64,000 bases of DNA, from positions 1,426,001-1,490,000 of the forward strand of contig NZ_AP028878.1 in NCBI RefSeq assembly GCF_036511935.1, read 5' to 3'. The notes under the pieces are model-generated. The model searched no databases. It was not told the origin of the DNA and saw nothing but the letters and a program-made list of their open reading frames with translations. Source of the DNA: Marinobacter nanhaiticus D15-8W. GTDB lineage: Bacteria; Pseudomonadota; Gammaproteobacteria; Pseudomonadales; Oleiphilaceae. Position 1 is the first letter of the stretch; each line of letters opens with the position of its first letter. Both the position numbers and the translations under genes were made by a program. Positions 26,356 through 34,865 of this stretch are shown here, piece by piece.

Positions 26356-27982
26356 AGAAACTCACTTTGGACATCAACTGATCGGCCAGGCCGGAGAGTT
26401 CTCGGCTGGAGACGGCGACCTGTTCGGAGCCCGCTGAGGTCGCGACGGCGGCATCATGAATGCGGGTGATATTGCGATTGACCTCCTCGGCCACGGCACT
26501 CTGCTGCTCGGATGCCGCTGCGATCTGGGCGTTCATGTCGGTGATGGCGCCGACTTCCCGACCAATGCTGGCCAGGGCCAGCTCCGCCTCACGGGTTTGC
26601 TCGACAGTCTTGCGGGCCTTATCCCGACTGGCCTCCATCACATCAGCCGCCTTGTGGGCGCCGGTCTGCAGCTTTGCGATCATCTCCTGAATCTCGCGGG
26701 TGGAGTCCTGGGTGCGGTTGGCCAGCGAGCGCACCTCATCGGCAACGACCGCGAAACCTCGACCATGGGTACCCGCGCGAGCGGCTTCGATCGCCGCATT
26801 CAGCGCCAGCAGGTTGGTCTGCTCGGCAATTCCATTGATCACCTCGACAATCTTCTCGATGTCGGCGCTGTCCCTGGAGACGCCGTGAACGGTCTCGGCG
26901 GCATCCTCAAGCGTCTCGGCCAGGTTATTGATAGCACCGGCAGTCTCGCTGACGATCCGGTTGCCGGTCTTGACCTCTTCATCGGCGGTGCGGGTCGCCG
27001 TGGCGGCTTGGGCCGCATAGTCGGCAACTTCAGCCACCGATGCGGCCATTTCATTGATTGCCGCGGCCATCTGCTCGGCTTCCCGTGATTGCAGGCGGAT
27101 CTGTTGGCTGTTGTTTTCAGACGTGGAAAGCAGTTCCGCAGAGGACCCGTTCAGCGCATCCGCGCCGGAACGGACCTGATTGATGGTGTCCAGCAACCGG
27201 GTGAGCGTGTTCTTCAGGGCGCCCATTACGCTATTCTCGTAACGGGTATGAATCGTGTGGTTCAGCTGCCCCTCGGCGAGACGACGGATCACCTCAGCCA
27301 CTTCATGGGGTTCGGCACCCAGCGTCGACTTGAGTGTGCGGATAATTACGGTACTGATCATTATGCTGATTATCAGGGCAACGACAGTGATTGCCAGAAT
27401 AATGGACTGGAAGTTGCTGGCCGTGTCCATCACGGCGCCTACATCTGCCGTAATGGCCTCTTCCTGGTAATCAATGAAGGCGTTAACCCGCTTGAGCCAT
27501 TCTGTATAGGCTGGGGATACTTCCTCGAGAAGAAACGTGCGGGCTTCTTCGATTTCCCCTGCCAGCCGTAGCTCGATCAGCTCAGCGGTCAGTGACAGCG
27601 TGCGACGTTCGATCGCTTCTATGGCTTCCAGGAGATCGTCTTCCCTGGCTGTGCTGTCCTGTTCGTCGAACAGCTGGCTCATGATGGCTGCGGCGTCCTG
27701 ATAATACTGGTCGAGGCGTTCGATGTTCTGGAGATGACCTTCGAGTGCGCTCGGCTCTCGGACCAACACGGCATCGCGAATGGCGATGGCCCGATCATGG
27801 ACGCTGCCACGGAAGTTGATGGCCTGGCGCTGCTTATCGGTTGCCCCTTCACTGACGTCGGTCAAGGTACGGTCGATAAAGTCGACGCGGTTAATACCGA
27901 TCAGGCTGATGAGGATCATGAGTGAAAGAATGAGGCCAAAACCAACGCCTAGACGTTGGGCAGTGCTGAGCTTTGCAAACAT
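26345..27982 (-). CDS. Methyl-accepting chemotaxis protein
   Basis: 545 residues. Membrane helix 1 (about 11-30), a periplasmic four-helix-bundle sensor (about 31-190, Glu-rich, no PAS or dCache motifs), helix 2 (about 190-215), HAMP ([20 protein letters not shown] onward) and the signalling coiled coil with the conserved tip [20 protein letters not shown]. It signals through CheA/CheW to the flagellar motor. There is no C-terminal CheR-tethering pentapeptide (it ends SKVSFFRA). The ligand is unknown. Confidence 0.92.
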   Translation of the reverse strand: MFAKLSTAQRLGVGFGLILSLMILISLIGINRVDFIDRTLTDVSEGATDKQRQAINFRGSVHDRAIAIRDAVLVREPSALEGHLQNIERLDQYYQDAAAIMSQLFDEQDSTAREDDLLEAIEAIERRTLSLTAELIELRLAGEIEEARTFLLEEVSPAYTEWLKRVNAFIDYQEEAITADVGAVMDTASNFQSIILAITVVALIISIMISTVIIRTLKSTLGAEPHEVAEVIRRLAEGQLNHTIHTRYENSVMGALKNTLTRLLDTINQVRSGADALNGSSAELLSTSENNSQQIRLQSREAEQMAAAINEMAASVAEVADYAAQAATATRTADEEVKTGNRIVSETAGAINNLAETLEDAAETVHGVSRDSADIEKIVEVINGIAEQTNLLALNAAIEAARAGTHGRGFAVVADEVRSLANRTQDSTREIQEMIAKLQTGAHKAADVMEASRDKARKTVEQTREAELALASIGREVGAITDMNAQIAAASEQQSAVAEEVNRNITRIHDAAVATSAGSEQVAVSSRELSGLADQLMSKVSFFRA

Positions 27983-28230
27983 GAATTCGTCACCTGTCCA
28001 GGATAGTGTTTCGGTATGTCGTGCCTCCGACTCAACAGTCTGACGGGGACCTTTCCTGGTCTGACGACGACGCTCGGTATGAGCTACCGGGAAGCAATAC
28101 TTGAAGCTGTGGCAATTGAATTACTAAAAACTATGTCTTTTTGTGTTTTTTATTGTTTTTTACAATTCATTTGATTGGGAGAACGTGCAAGAGTATTGCA
28201 AGCTAATTCGTAGGGAAGGAGTGTGCTTAA

Positions 28231-28857
28231 ATGTCCATTTCCACTTGGCTCCTTTTCATTGCCGCCGCTGCGGTCAGCATTCTCAGTCCCGGGCCTGCAG
28301 TCCTTGTCGCCCTCAGGAACGGCATGTCGGGCGACATTCGCAAAGTCGTGCTTTCTTCACTGGGCAACGTTTGCGGCCTTCTGGCCATAGCCGGATTTGC
28401 TGTGCTGGGTTTGGGCGTTGTACTCAAGACGTCGGAATGGTTGTTCCTGCTGCTCAAGCTTCTCGGTGCGGCATACCTTATCTATCTCGGTGTTCGTCAA
28501 TGGCGTAGTCATGGCTTCGTCTTGTCTCCCTCTGGCCAGGGGGAGCACCGAACAGGTGTTCGCTTGTTCACTGAGGGCCTGTTGGTGGCTGTGAGCAATC
28601 CGAAAGCGATCCTCTTCTTTACCGCACTCTTTCCACAGTTCCTGGATACGGGGCGTCCTGTCTGGCCGCAGTTCCTGCTGATGGTGGGAACCTTCATGGC
28701 GTTTTCGTTTTTAACGCTGGTGGCTTACGGCACGCTCGCGAAGCGCATCACCCGCATTTTAAATTCGGCGCGCCGTACACGCTGGTTCAACCGGATACTG
28801 GGCGGCGCCTTCGTCAGTTTGGGGATATCCGTGATGCGGCTTAAACAGCCGGTCTAG
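28231..28857 (+). CDS. LysE/RhtB-family amino-acid exporter
   Basis: 208 residues with about six helices. The N-terminal WLLFIAAAAVSILSPGPAVL contains the family SPGPA motif, and later GAAYLIYLGVRQWRS and NPKAILFFTALFPQFLD are typical. It exports an amino acid such as homoserine, threonine or lysine; the substrate is not resolved. AAGGAG lies 10 bp before ATG. The 248-bp upstream gap is AT-rich and divergent from the chemoreceptor gene. Confidence 0.9.
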   Translation: MSISTWLLFIAAAAVSILSPGPAVLVALRNGMSGDIRKVVLSSLGNVCGLLAIAGFAVLGLGVVLKTSEWLFLLLKLLGAAYLIYLGVRQWRSHGFVLSPSGQGEHRTGVRLFTEGLLVAVSNPKAILFFTALFPQFLDTGRPVWPQFLLMVGTFMAFSFLTLVAYGTLAKRITRILNSARRTRWFNRILGGAFVSLGISVMRLKQPV

Positions 28858-29011
28858 AACATTGACCCTTTAACTCTTCAGCTATCGTCACAACGTTCTA
28901 CCCACAGGCAGCAGAAACCGCAGTCGCGCCTGGATTAGCGACACATCGAGCCCGCGCCGACACCCGGACCGGAAACACACGGCGTGGGCGATCTAATCCA
29001 AGGAGGCGTCT

Positions 29012-30343
29012 ATGGCCATCGAGAGTACAACTGAGCTTGATGAGCTCAGGGACTCGTTGACTCCGCTTCGCAACAGCGCCCACGACTTCGACACGTTGCT
29101 GAGCATGTGCCGTGACAAGTCACTGATCCTGATGGGTGAGGCTACACACGGCACCCATGAGTTTTACGAAACGCGGGTGGAGATCACAAAGCGACTGATC
29201 CTCGACCAGGGATTGCAGGCTATCGCCGTGGAGGCGGACTGGCCGGCAGCCTATCGGGTGAATCGATACGTTAACGGCCTGGGGAATGACGCCACCGCGC
29301 AAGAGGCCCTGGGTGACTTCAAGCGATTCCCGCTTTGGATGTGGCGCAATACCGTAGTCCTGGCGTTCGTCGATTGGCTGCGCGAGTACAACGAAAGTCA
29401 GCCGCCTGAACTGCGCGTCGGGTTTTACGGGCTGGATATGTACAGTCTCTACGAATCCATCGCCGCTGTACTCGAGTACCTCGACCGGGTTGATCCCGAG
29501 GCCGCCCGGGAGGCGCGTCGCCAGTATGGCTGTCTGGATCACATGTCCAACGAGCAGCGTTATGGTTTCGGGGTGAGCACGGGGCGTCGCCCTTCCTGTG
29601 AGGAGGAAGTGGTCGAGCAACTGGTACGCCTGCGGCTCAATGCCCCCGACTACGTGAAGGAAGGCGGTATGCTCGCGCGGGACGAGCTGTTCCATGCGGA
29701 GCAAAATGCCCGGCTGGTCCGCAATGCCGAGAATTATTACCGGGCCATGTTCGGCGACCGCATCAGCACTTGGAATCTGCGGGACCGACACATGAGCGAT
29801 ACGCTGGAAGCCATACAGAAACACCTTTCCGAACGTTCCGGCAAGCCGGCGAGAATCGCAGTGTGGGAACACAACTCCCACCTCGGCGATGCACGTGCCA
29901 CCCAGATGGGCGACCGCGATGAACATAATGTCGGCCAACTCACCCGGGAAAGGGTGGGGGATGATGCTTTGCTACTTGGCTTCACCACCCATAGCGGTTC
30001 AGTTTCCGCAGCGTCCGCCTGGGATGGCCCAGTTGAACGCAAGACCGTACGCCCCGCGTTGCCGGAAAGCTACGAGGGTCTGTTCCACGAGATGGACGAA
30101 AATGATTTCTTCCTGGAGCTGGGCGATGCTGCGCCGGAAATCCTTCGCGCGCCGCGTCTCGAACGTGCGATTGGCGTGCTATACCTACCCAGGACGGAGC
30201 GTCAAAGCCACTACTTCCGCTGCCGATTGCCTGAGCAGTTCGACGCGGTATTTCACTTCGATCGTACCCATGCGTTACAGCCGATGGATGATGTGTCGGA
30301 GTGGAGTGACGAGACCCCCGAAACCTATCCCTTCGGTCTTTGA
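29012..30343 (+). CDS. Erythromycin-esterase-family protein
   Basis: 443 residues, one domain. Conserved segments are ILMGEATHGTHEFYETRVEI (about 44-63), AVEADWPAAYRVNRYV near 71, FYGLDMYSLYESI near 133 and AVWEHNSHLGDARATQMGD near 290, giving the Glu/His set of the EreA/EreB-like fold. Environmental homologues of this length are usually annotated as esterases with no known substrate, so a resistance role should not be assumed. AAGGAG precedes the ATG. Monocistronic. Confidence 0.87.
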   Translation: MAIESTTELDELRDSLTPLRNSAHDFDTLLSMCRDKSLILMGEATHGTHEFYETRVEITKRLILDQGLQAIAVEADWPAAYRVNRYVNGLGNDATAQEALGDFKRFPLWMWRNTVVLAFVDWLREYNESQPPELRVGFYGLDMYSLYESIAAVLEYLDRVDPEAAREARRQYGCLDHMSNEQRYGFGVSTGRRPSCEEEVVEQLVRLRLNAPDYVKEGGMLARDELFHAEQNARLVRNAENYYRAMFGDRISTWNLRDRHMSDTLEAIQKHLSERSGKPARIAVWEHNSHLGDARATQMGDRDEHNVGQLTRERVGDDALLLGFTTHSGSVSAASAWDGPVERKTVRPALPESYEGLFHEMDENDFFLELGDAAPEILRAPRLERAIGVLYLPRTERQSHYFRCRLPEQFDAVFHFDRTHALQPMDDVSEWSDETPETYPFGL

Positions 30344-30355
30344 AATATAGGCTAG

Positions 30356-30383
30356 AGCTGGGGGGCCGCAGCTTCTCCCAGCT
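30356..30383 (+). terminator. Weak hairpin after the esterase gene
   Basis: AGCTGGG / CCCAGCT, a 7-bp perfect stem with a 14-nt loop, begins 13 bp after the stop codon. There is no T-run, so termination is uncertain. Confidence 0.35.
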
Positions 30384-30595
30384 TAGATGCCGATGAACCG
30401 GCGACAGAAAATTACAATAGATTGCTAATTCCCTGCAGTTTCCCGCCCCTTGCCGACTTATGTTGTATCTTCAGGTAGTCGGTTCGTCTAAAAGCATTCC
30501 TTAACGTCTGCGAGTTTGCTGGCTGGGTATTGAACAGCCACATTCGGGAATCCGAGGTTCCCGGATCTGCATTACAACAAATGATCGAGGTTTAC

Positions 30596-32242
30596 ATGTT
30601 TGGTTGGTGGTCCCGCCTAAGCATCCGCTGGAAACTGCAGTTCACCTTTTTCGCCGTCACCATGGCGACGACGCTCTATAACCGCTTCATCGAAATGCTG
30701 AATCTGCAGTCCATGCTAGCGTTGGCGGAAAGGGAAGGCGTGACTGAAGAAACCATGGCGGTACTGCACCAGCACTACGACGATGTGATGGTGACTGCGA
30801 TATGGGAATCGGCACTGGAATTCCTGGTCCAGTTCGTATTGATTGCCATACTGGCGGCCGTCATGGTGCGTCCGATCATGGCTCTGAACCGGTCGCTGAG
30901 GTCGGTCGAGAAAGGCGATCTGACAAAGCCGGTTGAGGTGACGTCCCAGGATGAAATCGGGCAGGTCCAGCGTCAGTTCAACGACATGTTATCCCGGCTC
31001 AACAGATTGATCGCGAGTATCCACGATTCTTCGGTACATATGGGGCAATCCGCCTACCAGATCGCAGCGGTCTCTCGAGAAATCGAGCAGATCAGTCGCG
31101 CCCAGGAAACCCGGTCGACGGAAGTCACCGAAGCGACCGATGCCCTGCACCAGGCCTCGGAGCAGGTGCGTGACTTGAGCGGCAACACGTTGGAAAAAGC
31201 CCTGGAGACCGAAGCACGCGGCCGTGAAGGCGTCGAATCGGTGCAGCAGACCATCCAGCGTATGCAAGTCATCGGTCAGGGCGTCGGCAAGGCGTCCTCG
31301 GAGGTCGGTGAGCTTCAGGCTGCGGCCGGCACCATTGGCGAGATTGTGGGTACGATTCGCTCGATCTCGGAACAAACCAACCTGCTTGCCCTGAACGCGG
31401 CCATCGAGGCTGCCCGGGCCGGAGACAGCGGCCGTGGTTTCGCTGTCGTTGCCGACGAGGTGCGTGCGCTGGCCGCTCGTACGGGACAATCGGCCGAGGA
31501 GGTGGCGCGGATCGTGGAGACACTGATCCAGCGAGTCGAAGCGGTATCCAGGGTTATGGATGGTGTGGTGGCCGATATGGACGAGAACCGTGAAAGCTCC
31601 GAGCGCACCATTGGCATTATCGAGGCCATGGGTAACGATATCAGCGAAACCACCGAGTTGAACCAACGCATTAGCCAGGCGTCTTCCGAGCAACTCGAGG
31701 GACTGGCCCAAGTCAACGATACCCTGTCGACCCTTTTCAGTACGCTGCAGGAAAACTCACAGAAAATCGGCAATACCGCCAATATCGGCGACGCCCTGTT
31801 CGAGCTCACCAGCCGGCTACAGAACCAGTTGACCGGTATGAAGTATGACGAGAGCCATCGCGAGCGTTCGGACGCGCCGAGCAACGGCGAGGAGCGCCGC
31901 AATGCCGAGCGGGTCAGCGGACACCTGCTGGTCACGATCTGGCATAACAGTACCCAGTACGAAGGTCTGTCCCAGGACATTAGCCTCACGGGGCTGAACC
32001 TGCTGGCAAAGCAGTCCTTCGAACAAGGCAGCCACCTGCGTCTGCAGATCCAGATGCCCAGTGACGATATCCGTGATTTCTCTCGCCACGACATCGTCGA
32101 GGTTGAGGGTGAGGTGGTCTGGCGCAGGGATCAGGACAACCGCTACCGGTATGGCATCAAATTCGCCGAGCAGAGTGCGGCCAAACGCCAGCAGTTGGAG
32201 CAGTGCGTGGCCTTCTTCAGCCAGGAGCGCAGGGTTGCCTGA
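30596..32242 (+). CDS. Chemoreceptor with C-terminal PilZ (c-di-GMP) domain
   Basis: 548 residues from ATG 30596, chosen because GAGG lies 6 bp upstream. Helix 1 (about 14-30), a short periplasmic part of only about 45 residues, helix 2 (about 73-92), HAMP (93-140), MCP signalling coil with tip [20 protein letters not shown] (259-278), then a PilZ domain (about 434-535) with both c-di-GMP motifs: RNAER at 435-439 (RxxxR) and DISLTG at 461-466 (DxSxxG). It couples chemotaxis signalling to cyclic di-GMP. The tiny periplasmic part suggests that the PilZ end or the membrane is the main input. Confidence 0.9.
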   Translation: MFGWWSRLSIRWKLQFTFFAVTMATTLYNRFIEMLNLQSMLALAEREGVTEETMAVLHQHYDDVMVTAIWESALEFLVQFVLIAILAAVMVRPIMALNRSLRSVEKGDLTKPVEVTSQDEIGQVQRQFNDMLSRLNRLIASIHDSSVHMGQSAYQIAAVSREIEQISRAQETRSTEVTEATDALHQASEQVRDLSGNTLEKALETEARGREGVESVQQTIQRMQVIGQGVGKASSEVGELQAAAGTIGEIVGTIRSISEQTNLLALNAAIEAARAGDSGRGFAVVADEVRALAARTGQSAEEVARIVETLIQRVEAVSRVMDGVVADMDENRESSERTIGIIEAMGNDISETTELNQRISQASSEQLEGLAQVNDTLSTLFSTLQENSQKIGNTANIGDALFELTSRLQNQLTGMKYDESHRERSDAPSNGEERRNAERVSGHLLVTIWHNSTQYEGLSQDISLTGLNLLAKQSFEQGSHLRLQIQMPSDDIRDFSRHDIVEVEGEVVWRRDQDNRYRYGIKFAEQSAAKRQQLEQCVAFFSQERRVA

Positions 32243-32257
32243 TCTGTCGCTGCCGAT

Positions 32258-33295
32258 TCAGGCGCGTGAGGCGACGGTTGCCGGTTCGTGTTTCTCCGCT
32301 GTACGAGGAAAGGGGCGGATTTCACCGTGCTGCATGACGCGGAAGGCTCCCTCGTCTATGCCCTGATCCGCTAGCGCCTGACGCAGGCGTCGGGGCGGTT
32401 CGTCCATCGGTTCGTCAGTGAGCACGAAAGTACCCCAATGCATGGCCACGGACTGCCGGGCGCCGATATCCCTGTGGATGTGGACGGCCTCCTCCGGATC
32501 GACGTGGACCGGCGACATGAACCAGCGAGGGTCGTAGGCGCCGATGGGTAGCAGGGCGAGGTCGATCGGCGCAAAGATTTCTCCAATCTCCGTGAAAACG
32601 GTCCCGTAGCCCGTATCGCCGGCGAAGTAGAAGCGGAATCCGTCAATATCCAGCAGCCAGCTGCACCACAGCGATCGGTTGCCATCGGTGGGTGAACGTC
32701 CGCTGAAGTGTTGGGTGGGGAGGCAGAAGGTTTCCCGGCCATCCGCGAATTTCTCGGAATGCCACCAGTCCAGCTCCACGAGGTTACGGATCTTCCGTTT
32801 CTCGAACCATGCCCGTAATCCCTTGGGAATACAGAAACACAGGTCATCGCCGAATCGCCGGTGGAGCTGGCGTACGGTGGTTTCGTCCAGGTGGTCGTAG
32901 TGGTTGTGGGAGATAAGTACCTGGTGGATTTCAGGCAGTTCCGCAACTGTCAGCGCCGCGGGCGTGTAGCGTTTGGGACCGACCCGCTTGAACGGGCTCG
33001 CGCGTTCGGACAGCACCGGGTCGGTGAGGATATTAAGACCACGATACTGGAACAGGAACGCGGCATGGCCGAGCCAGGTGAGTTGAGGTTCGGCGGGTGG
33101 CTGCGCCAGGGTGCGGGCTTCCGGATGTAACAGGGCAAAGCGCTTGCCCCGTGGGAACCGGCGGCCAGGTGCCAGTTGCCAGCGCAGGAAATCCCCCAGG
33201 CCATGGGTGACCGTGCGTTCCAGGTTGCGGAATCGCCCCTTGGCATAATGTGGGCGAGCCGCCTGTTCGGCCAGTCGTTTGCGGTCAATGTCCAT
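32258..33295 (-). CDS. Metallo-beta-lactamase-fold hydrolase (NAPE-PLD/UlaG-like)
   Basis: 345 residues. After an N-terminal extension (about 1-70), the MBL domain shows LTWLGHAAFLFQYRGLNILT, the metal motif SHNHYDHLD (HxHxDH), LPTQHFSGR, FYFAGDTGYG and a late AMHWGTF. The order and spacing match the NAPE-PLD-like/UlaG-like cytoplasmic hydrolases, acting on phosphodiester or lactone substrates. AAGGAA precedes the ATG. It is divergent from the kinase-methyltransferase gene across a 301-bp gap. Confidence 0.88.
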   Translation of the reverse strand: MDIDRKRLAEQAARPHYAKGRFRNLERTVTHGLGDFLRWQLAPGRRFPRGKRFALLHPEARTLAQPPAEPQLTWLGHAAFLFQYRGLNILTDPVLSERASPFKRVGPKRYTPAALTVAELPEIHQVLISHNHYDHLDETTVRQLHRRFGDDLCFCIPKGLRAWFEKRKIRNLVELDWWHSEKFADGRETFCLPTQHFSGRSPTDGNRSLWCSWLLDIDGFRFYFAGDTGYGTVFTEIGEIFAPIDLALLPIGAYDPRWFMSPVHVDPEEAVHIHRDIGARQSVAMHWGTFVLTDEPMDEPPRRLRQALADQGIDEGAFRVMQHGEIRPFPRTAEKHEPATVASRA

Positions 33296-33596
33296 CTGTT
33301 GGGTTCCTTGCCATCACATAATCTTTGGCCGCGACTCGCGGCAGCGCCCGGATTCGGATTTCATGTTAGCTTGCGACCATTGCCCGTGCTGCGCAACAGG
33401 TACCTATTCTCGTGAAAACGGTGAGCAGCTCTCAGTCTCGACGCCCGTTCTTGATGCATCCTGAATGCTGATTCTATAATCATTTCGTAGCGTGCTCTGT
33501 AACATCCGGAGGCGTTGCGACCATCTTCAACCGACCACCGCTGTCGGGGTGTGAAGCTTTCCCCTGGGTCTTTGCTCTGGAAGTCATTGCGACACC
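33296..33596. other. 301-bp divergent intergenic region
   Basis: It separates the MBL hydrolase (minus) from the kinase-methyltransferase fusion (plus). It should carry two promoters; no convincing boxes, repeats or small genes were seen. Confidence 0.4.
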
Positions 33597-34865
33597 ATGG
33601 ACAAGGATCTGCAATGGGCCGACGTCATTGTTGGCCACCAACCGTTTACACGCGGGGACATAGGCAGCCAGCCGGCCGCGTCACTCTCTTCACTCTACCG
33701 GACCCGCTGGGGTCAGGCCCGTGTCAGCCGTGGGCTGGTCGCCGGCCACGAGTGGGTGATCAAGGATGTCTCGGGCAATCGGGTTACCAAATACCTTTGG
33801 GGCCGCTGGCTCCTGGCCCGAGAGTATCGTGCCCTAAAACTGCTGATGAACCTGCCGGGCGTGCCACGCGAACCGTTCATGCTGGATCGGGATGCACTCT
33901 GCTACCGCTATATTGGCGGGACGACGTTGCGCGAGCGACGTGAGCGGAACGATAAGCTCGATGCCGGGTTTTTCCTCAGGCTGGAAGGTACCCTCCGGCA
34001 GATCCACGACCGCGGGGTGGTGCATATGGACCTGGGAAATACTCGTAATATCCTTGTCGCCGACGAAACCGGAGAGCCCGGTGTGATTGATTTCGGCTCC
34101 TGCGTCTTCACTCAGTTCGTTCCCAAGCAGCTGACCCACCGGCTACAACGCATGGATTACAGCCGCCTCTACAAGTCCTGGGCTCGTCTGGCGCCGGAGT
34201 CTCTCGACGACGACCGGACCAGGTACCTCCAAGCGTATTATCACCGGCACCATTCCAAGCCAAAACATTGGGGGCGCGACATGACGCACGCCATTCGCCA
34301 ATTCTTTCACAACGCCACCTTCCGCCAGTGGTTCCGTAAACTCAGAGTCCCCCTGGGCATCGCTCTGCTCGTGCTCATCATGAGCGAGATCAGCGCAGCC
34401 TGGTATTGGCCGGGGGCGGCGGTAGCACTGGTCGGCGCGTTACTGCAGGCCTGGAGTTTCGCGTGTATCGATACCCAGAAAGTGCTGGCGGACAAAGGAC
34501 CCTACAGTCTCGTGCGCAATCCCCAGTACATCACCCGGTTCCTGTTGGTCATCGGCGTGGTGATGATGACGGGCAGTCCGTGGCTGGTGCTGGCTACGAT
34601 GGCACTTTACTACTTTTATGCGGTCACTCGCGTGGAAAGGGAAGAGGCGTTGCTTCCGACGGTTTTCGGCGACGCGTACCGCGATTACTGCGAGCGTGTG
34701 CCGCGCTTTGTCCCTCGCCTGACCAACCTGGATCGCGAACGGCTATTGCACTGGAACTGGCACGCCTTCCGCAAGAACCACGGCGCGAGCAACCTGGCGA
34801 CGGTATTGGCGTGCCTCGGGATTCTCTATATCTGGGCATTCCACATCGTTGATCAGGCTTCCTGA
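33597..34865 (+). CDS. Fusion: RIO/Kdo-kinase-like domain + isoprenylcysteine methyltransferase-like membrane domain
   Basis: 422 residues. The N-terminal domain (about 30-220) looks like a small lipopolysaccharide/RIO-type kinase: WVIKD with Lys56, LAREYRAL with Glu76, catalytic HMDLGNTRN (His143, Asp145, Asn151) and IDFG (Asp165). From about 245 a membrane domain follows with four or five helices and the ICMT/PEMT signature: KGPYSLVRNPQYITRFLL (300-317) and RVEREEALLPTVFGDAYRDY (345-364) with the Glu pair. The likely reactions are phosphorylation and SAM-dependent methylation of a membrane-anchored substrate. The fusion is unusual. No strong ribosome-binding site is seen. Its 3' end overlaps the next gene by 13 bp. 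Confidence 0.8.
   Translation: MDKDLQWADVIVGHQPFTRGDIGSQPAASLSSLYRTRWGQARVSRGLVAGHEWVIKDVSGNRVTKYLWGRWLLAREYRALKLLMNLPGVPREPFMLDRDALCYRYIGGTTLRERRERNDKLDAGFFLRLEGTLRQIHDRGVVHMDLGNTRNILVADETGEPGVIDFGSCVFTQFVPKQLTHRLQRMDYSRLYKSWARLAPESLDDDRTRYLQAYYHRHHSKPKHWGRDMTHAIRQFFHNATFRQWFRKLRVPLGIALLVLIMSEISAAWYWPGAAVALVGALLQAWSFACIDTQKVLADKGPYSLVRNPQYITRFLLVIGVVMMTGSPWLVLATMALYYFYAVTRVEREEALLPTVFGDAYRDYCERVPRFVPRLTNLDRERLLHWNWHAFRKNHGASNLATVLACLGILYIWAFHIVDQAS

Noticed and set aside
29012..30343. Macrolide resistance gene
   Set aside because: The family is present, but environmental homologues of this size are not shown to hydrolyse macrolides; no resistance context or mobile element is nearby.
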